Shown one piece after another: positions 60,509 to 64,000 of a DNA stretch of 64,000 nucleotides. The translations under genes and the position numbers were made by a program. A model generated the notes under the pieces. It searched no databases, had not been told where the DNA came from, and saw only the letters and a list, made by a program, of their open reading frames with translations. Source of the stretch: Sulfolobus islandicus Y.N.15.51 (GTDB lineage Archaea > Thermoproteota > Thermoprotei_A > Sulfolobales > Sulfolobaceae); NCBI RefSeq assembly GCF_000022485.1, contig NC_012623.1, positions 1,514,501 to 1,578,500 of the forward strand, in the 5' to 3' direction. Position 1 is the first letter of the stretch. Every line of letters starts with the position of its first letter.

Positions 60509-60943
60509 ATGTTCTTCGAAGATTTTCAAGTCGGCCAAAAGTGGGAGAGTAAGGGAAGGACTATAACTGATGCAGATGTTGTAATTTTTACTGGAATAAC
60601 TGGTGCACTCAATCCACTTTTTTTAGATGAGGAGTACGGTAAAAAGACCAGATTTAAGGGTAGAATAATACCAGGTTTGTTGTCGGCTTCAATTGCAGTC
60701 GGCTTAACTTATCAATTACCTTCAGATCCTTTTGGTGAGGGTTTTGTAGCTCTAACTAAATTAGAGATGGATGCTAAGAAACCGGTAAAAATAGGAGATA
60801 CATTAAGGACAGTGGTTGAGGTTACTGACAAAAAGGAGAGAGAGAAGGATGGTAGGGTGTATTTGACAATAAGGACGCTAAATCAATTAGGAGAGGAAGT
60901 AATGACGTTAAAAATGGAAATATTGTGCAGTAAGAGAAGTTAA
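60509..60943 (+). CDS. MaoC-like (R)-enoyl-CoA hydratase
   Basis: 144 aa hot-dog-fold protein from ATG 60509 (MFFEDFQVGQKWESKGRTIT). DADVVIFTGITGALNPLFLD supplies the Asp (D/N-P-L-F-x-D) and RIIPGLLSASIAVGLTYQLP the second part of the active site. It would hydrate the enoyl-CoA made by the neighbouring dehydrogenase, giving a two-gene fatty/acyl-CoA module. Confidence 0.85.
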   Translation: MFFEDFQVGQKWESKGRTITDADVVIFTGITGALNPLFLDEEYGKKTRFKGRIIPGLLSASIAVGLTYQLPSDPFGEGFVALTKLEMDAKKPVKIGDTLRTVVEVTDKKEREKDGRVYLTIRTLNQLGEEVMTLKMEILCSKRS

Positions 60944-61083
60944 AGAATGAATGAAAAGATAAAAGAACAAGTTAAGCTTTTGTTATAACTCGTCACATTC
61001 AAATCATTTATGATTAATAAGATTTGCATATAGAGAAAATTATCCTTAAACGTACTATGTTATAACTGGCTTATTCTCGTTTG

Positions 61084-61108
61084 TTTTGATCCACATGAAG
61101 GATCAAAA
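61084..61108. promoter_or_regulatory. Perfect inverted repeat upstream of AAA ATPase gene
   Basis: TTTTGATCC (61084-61092) and GGATCAAAA (61100-61108) with a 7-nt spacer; a third GGATCAAA half-site occurs at about 61133. Located 60-90 nt before the ATPase GTG in a 227-nt intergenic stretch, otherwise AT-rich. Likely a protein-binding site. Confidence 0.4.
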
Positions 61109-61170
61109 TTACATAAAATTGATTCGTAGTATGGATCAAACTTATTAACATTTAACCATAAATTTTCTTA

Positions 61171-61674
61171 GTGCATAGGGAATTAGTGTTAAAGGCCTTA
61201 ATAGACTGGAATTTCTGGTATAAGAACCAATTTATTGGTGTTGAAAGAGATTATTCTAATCAATTGTTAAGTTTATTAGGTAAGGGGTTTGCGATATCAG
61301 TTATTGGTGTAAAAAGATCTGGGAAGTCAACAATTATTAATCAGATTGTTAAGAAATTGATTGACAAGGGAGAAGATCCATTCAATACTTTAATAGTCAA
61401 CTTTGAGGACTCCCGCTTTGGCGACATAAGGACTGCTAACGATCTGTTTTCATTATATGAATTGTACAAGGAGATAAGAAAGAAAAAAGATAGCAGACCT
61501 TACATCTTTCTAGATGAAATTCAGAAGGTCAAGGGATGGGAGGGATTTGTTAGATCATTAGTAGATAGAAAAGAAGCTAATGTAGTTATTTCTGGTTCAA
61601 CGGCATCGGTAAATAACAAGAATGTTAGAGAAGTATTAGCTGGTAGGGGTTTGGGCTTCATTGAATTTTCATGA
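61171..61674 (+). pseudogene. AAA ATPase (DUF4143-type), truncated by IS
   Basis: 167 aa remain of a normally ~400 aa ATPase. Walker A GVKRSGKSTIINQIVKK, Walker B PYIFLDEIQKVKGWEGFV, sensor-like NVVISGSTASVNNKNVREVL, then the frame enters the IS right end after AGRGLGF. The missing part would hold the rest of the AAA domain and the DUF4143 domain. I do not find it beyond the IS, so a deletion probably accompanied the insertion. Archaeal members are often mobile, toxin-like or linked to transposons. Confidence 0.8.
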
Positions 61675-62941
61675 ATTTGTATCCAATTCTCAGCCCTTGG
61701 GCTTCACCAGAGTCACGGGGAAACCCGTTACCCCTCCGCCCCTTTAGCGGGATAACCCCAACCCACATCCGCGGAATATCACGGATGTGGGGAAACCCGC
61801 ACATCTTGAGGTAAATATTCAATGATGCATTCAATTGCCTATCCAGAGTGAACCCGCACCTCTCGCAATGAAAAGTCCTGCCGACCTTTCGGGAAACCCA
61901 TCCACATCTGGGGCAGGACTTGGAAGTGAGGTGTGGGTTAACCTCCTTAACGAAAGAACCGTAAAGGAGAGCCTTGTACTTTAAGACGCGGTGTATAGTC
62001 CTCCATACAGTCCTCGAAACCTTCTTAGATAGCTTATCATCAGCGTCTTGGAACATTGACTGCTTATTCAATTTTTCAACAGCAAACATAGTGAGAGGAT
62101 ACATTCCCAACAGTTTGTTCACAAACTTGTGAACATAATCAAGCACGCGGTTCCTTTCACGGTGGGAGTACTTCCTCAACAATACCTTCCCCTTCCTACC
62201 GTGTTTAGAAGCGAAGGACTGTATTTTACTCCTCTTCAACTCCATACCGAACTTCAAACTATACAACTCCTTGATTGAGAAAGTGATGAATTTCTCCCCA
62301 TCGTAAGCGTCTAATGTGTAAAGGTTACTATCAATAGATAGAAAGTCAAGGGGAGTAAACCAAGGTAACTTATAACGAAATGGTAGGTGAACTCTATCCT
62401 CCTTAATTATTGGCTCACCCAACTCAAGTCCTTTAACCTTTCGTGAAAACCATTTGTGAGACCAAGAGAAGGTGACGTATTCGTAAGGTCTTACAGTAAT
62501 CCTAACGCTCTCACCCTCAACTTTCCTAAGAGTAGACTTAACCCTAACGTAAACCTTCTTCAATCTAGGTTTCCTTAATGACGCTTGTCCTTTTTCAGCC
62601 CTCCTCCTCCAACTCCCCAAGATTGAGTAAGCGTCATTTATTGCTTTGTCCACGTAGTGGGAAGCTAACTTGTTAATCTTTTCAAGCTCGTTTCTCAACG
62701 CCTTGTACACTTCCTTTTTCTTAGGCAGGGTTATTTTGATCTTAGTGGCTTTCTTACCTTTCACTTCTTTTCTCTCAACTTTTACCCTCTCCCATAACCA
62801 GTCTAAAGCTTTCTGTAATAGGACTCTGTAGTTTTCTAATAATACTCTGCTCTCCTCCTTCTTATCGTTCTTCAGAGAGTACGTTAGGTAAACGTATTCC
62901 TCCTCCGGTTGGAATGATTTAAGCCTTAAGCTCTTCGACAC
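61658..62941 (-). CDS. tnpB: TnpB RNA-guided nuclease of IS607-type element
   Basis: 427 aa. RuvC-I LSIDSNLYTLDAYD, RuvC-II TMFAVEKLNKQSM with Glu, zinc finger SCPRCGWVSRKVGRTFHC then ERCG, and RuvC-III LDRQLNASLNIY with Asp. All D-E-D residues are present, so nuclease activity is likely. The C-terminal ~30 residues (RRGNGFPRDSGEAQGLRIG) are encoded by the structured right end. The start overlaps tnpA. Confidence 0.92.
   Translation of the reverse strand: MSKSLRLKSFQPEEEYVYLTYSLKNDKKEESRVLLENYRVLLQKALDWLWERVKVERKEVKGKKATKIKITLPKKKEVYKALRNELEKINKLASHYVDKAINDAYSILGSWRRRAEKGQASLRKPRLKKVYVRVKSTLRKVEGESVRITVRPYEYVTFSWSHKWFSRKVKGLELGEPIIKEDRVHLPFRYKLPWFTPLDFLSIDSNLYTLDAYDGEKFITFSIKELYSLKFGMELKRSKIQSFASKHGRKGKVLLRKYSHRERNRVLDYVHKFVNKLLGMYPLTMFAVEKLNKQSMFQDADDKLSKKVSRTVWRTIHRVLKYKALLYGSFVKEVNPHLTSKSCPRCGWVSRKVGRTFHCERCGFTLDRQLNASLNIYLKMCGFPHIRDIPRMWVGVIPLKGRRGNGFPRDSGEAQGLRIGYKFMKIQ
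61680..61760 (-). ncRNA. Candidate omega/reRNA at IS right end
   Basis: Three compact stems in the last ~80 nt of the element (given on the + strand): AGCCC-TT-GGGCT (61692-61703), ACGGG-GAAA-CCCGT (61715-61728), and CCGC...GCGG (61736-61750). TnpB guide RNAs are transcribed from this end with the guide from the flank, here into the ATPase gene. RNA identity inferred from position and folding. Confidence 0.45.
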
Positions 62942-63503
62942 ATTTCTTCACCTTCTCATATTTATGGCTCCTCATACCATACAACTTTCCGCTAAATGAT
63001 ACCAGTATAGAGATCAAATCTTCGATTAGTTCCTGCTCTGGTGTTTTGTCCTCCTTATTTAATACCACGAGCTCGCAGTTGTGTGCTTTGCATGCCTCCT
63101 CTATTATTTCAAAGCCGAACCTAACTAGTCTGTCTGGGTAGGCTATGACAACTTTCGATACTTCGTTGTTTAGTATCATTCTCAATAGCTTGAGGAATCC
63201 TTTTCTCTTCATGTTCAACCCAGAACCAATGTCTGTTATTACTTGGTCGTAGTCCTTAACGTTCTCCTCCAGGTATTTTACTTGGTTTATTAAGTCGTCT
63301 TTCTGTGTGTTTGATGATACCCTAGCGTATAATACTACTTTCCTCTTCCTAACAATCCCCATGAGTCTTTCGACATCCTCTTCTTTAAACCTCCATTTTC
63401 CACTCTGTAGTATCACGGGTTTTATGTAACCCTTCTTAACATAGCTCTGTAGTGTGCGGTATGATATTCCTAAGCGTTGGCACACTTCCTTAGGTTTAAG
63501 CAT
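62919..63503 (-). CDS. tnpA: TnpA serine recombinase of IS607-type element
   Basis: 194 aa from ATG 63503 (MLKPKEVCQRLGISYRTLQS). N-terminal MerR-like HTH, then VLYARVSSNTQKDDLINQVK with the catalytic Ser, DIGSGLNMKRKGFLKLLRMI, and AYPDRLVRFGFEIIEEACKA. No frameshift. IS607 transposases insert with little sequence preference and no duplication. The motif DRLVRFGFE shows what is lost in the broken copy at 38985. Confidence 0.92.
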   Translation of the reverse strand: MLKPKEVCQRLGISYRTLQSYVKKGYIKPVILQSGKWRFKEEDVERLMGIVRKRKVVLYARVSSNTQKDDLINQVKYLEENVKDYDQVITDIGSGLNMKRKGFLKLLRMILNNEVSKVVIAYPDRLVRFGFEIIEEACKAHNCELVVLNKEDKTPEQELIEDLISILVSFSGKLYGMRSHKYEKVKKCVEELKA

Positions 63504-63576
63504 TATAGTTAAACTTACATACAAAGTATATAAACTTCACGGTTTATCGAAAACTGTTGGCGACGGCTAGTCTCAA

Positions 63577-63601
63577 CTTTATAACAGTTTGGTACCAAAC
63601 T
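63577..63601 (+). promoter_or_regulatory. TATA box plus 16-bp palindrome before MFS gene
   Basis: TATA-like CTTTATAAC (63577-63585) lies about 26 nt before the ATG at 63607. Directly after it, AGTTTGGTACCAAACT (63586-63601) is a perfect 16-bp palindrome sitting between TATA box and start. A repressor there would block initiation. Confidence 0.5.
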
Positions 63602-63606
63602 AACTT

Positions 63607-64000
63607 ATGAGGTTAAGCCTATTCTCAGTCCTAGCAACTTTCCTACTTTCAGCATACGCGATGTATTCAATTACCTTCGTGGTTGAAGGAATTTCAAAGG
63701 TGTTTCAAGTAAGTATTTCGACAGTAGTTTTCGCAATAACTTTATCCTGGATAGGTGGAGCAATAGGAGGTTTCATTTTCGGAATAATTGCCGACAAGGT
63801 AGGAAGAAAGAAGGCCTTGCTCTTGTCAATATTCCTCTACTCCTTTCCAACAATAGGAGTACTTTACAACTAATATTTACGAGCTTTACGTACTTTGGTT
63901 CCTCGTAGGCATGGGAGTTAACGGAGAGAACGGAATAAGTTACGCAATAGTAGCTGAATTGAGGTTCACAAACTTGAGAGGTTTTGCTGGAGGGTTAATG
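63607..64000 (+). pseudogene. MFS transporter, frameshifted, 3' end outside window
   Basis: First frame (63607-63873, 88 aa): FLLSAYAMYSITFVVEGISK, then GFIFGIIADKVGRKKALLLS, the MFS motif A, ending GVLYN and stop. The next frame continues at once with NIYELYVLWFLVGMGVNGEN and YAIVAELRFTNLRGFAGGLM to the window end, so one indel near 63870 broke the gene. It resembles the broken symporter at 52092 in layout. The remaining part is not visible. Confidence 0.75.

Larger units (their letters stand above)
61675..63560 (-). mobile_element. IS607-type element, apparently intact
   Basis: About 1.9 kb on the minus strand with intact tnpA (recombinase) and tnpB overlapping by 23 nt. Ends are approximate: the right end lies just beyond the tnpB stop near 61675, the left end upstream of tnpA near 63530-63570. 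It differs from the IS at 38.5 kb in sequence, and its TnpB keeps all catalytic residues. Confidence 0.75.

Noticed and set aside
60990..61170. Possible tRNA or att site before the ATPase
   Set aside because: No cloverleaf or T-loop sequence could be found; only an inverted repeat is supported. No tRNA gene was seen anywhere in the window.

Overview
The window is archaeal chromosome from a Sulfolobales member, most like Saccharolobus (Sulfolobus) solfataricus or islandicus. Evidence: AT-rich DNA, leaderless genes with a TATA box about 26 nt before the start codon, Lrs14-type regulators, a DsrE/TusA/sHdr sulfur-oxidation cluster, a stand-alone TrpB2, C/D box sRNAs and IS607-type elements with TnpB.

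Layout. 1-2891: end of an ABC-type export operon (surface protein plus MacB/FtsX permease). 2892-5311: MarR regulator and convergent GctA/GctB-like CoA-transferase subunits. 5341-10512: phospho-signalling block with Trm10, two vWA proteins, an ArnA-type zinc-ribbon/FHA protein and a PP2A-type phosphatase. 10670-12237: RNA-binding gene fau-1, cut in two by a ~290 bp non-autonomous relative of the IS607 element at 38.5 kb. 12221-17869: aconitase and small conserved crenarchaeal genes. 17873-22446: MFS transporter, GcvH/LbpA-like lipoyl carrier, three Lrs14-like regulators overall, a TusA-like protein, a previously untracked 55-aa zinc protein and a CoA-binding protein.

22553-38331 is the centrepiece. 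It holds a lipoate-protein ligase (interrupted at an A8 tract), two radical-SAM lipoate synthases of the LipS1/LipS2 kind, an M23-like protein, a histone-deacetylase-family hydrolase, a DUF1641 repeat protein, a thioredoxin-like protein, a dihydrolipoamide dehydrogenase, DsrE2B, DsrE3A, TusA and the complete sHdr set hdrC1-hdrB1-hdrA-hyp-hdrC2-hdrB2. With the lipoyl carrier at 19.3 kb this makes a near-complete lipoate-dependent sulfur-oxidation module in one stretch.

38410-41472: a hypothetical gene split in frame by an IS607-type element whose tnpA is dead. 41.5 kb: a C/D box sRNA with its own promoter. 41601-54985: antiporter, MFS transporters, a large secreted S53 protease, ABC exporter, TrpB2, a frameshifted MFS gene, arginine deiminase. 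55.3-60.9 kb: small membrane peptide, HTH-like protein, TldD/TldE pair, a second C/D box sRNA overlapping the TldE stop, acyl-CoA dehydrogenase and MaoC hydratase. 61.1-64.0 kb: an AAA ATPase truncated by an apparently intact IS607-type element, then a frameshifted MFS gene running off the end.

All identifications come from reading motifs and recalled family features; no searches were run.
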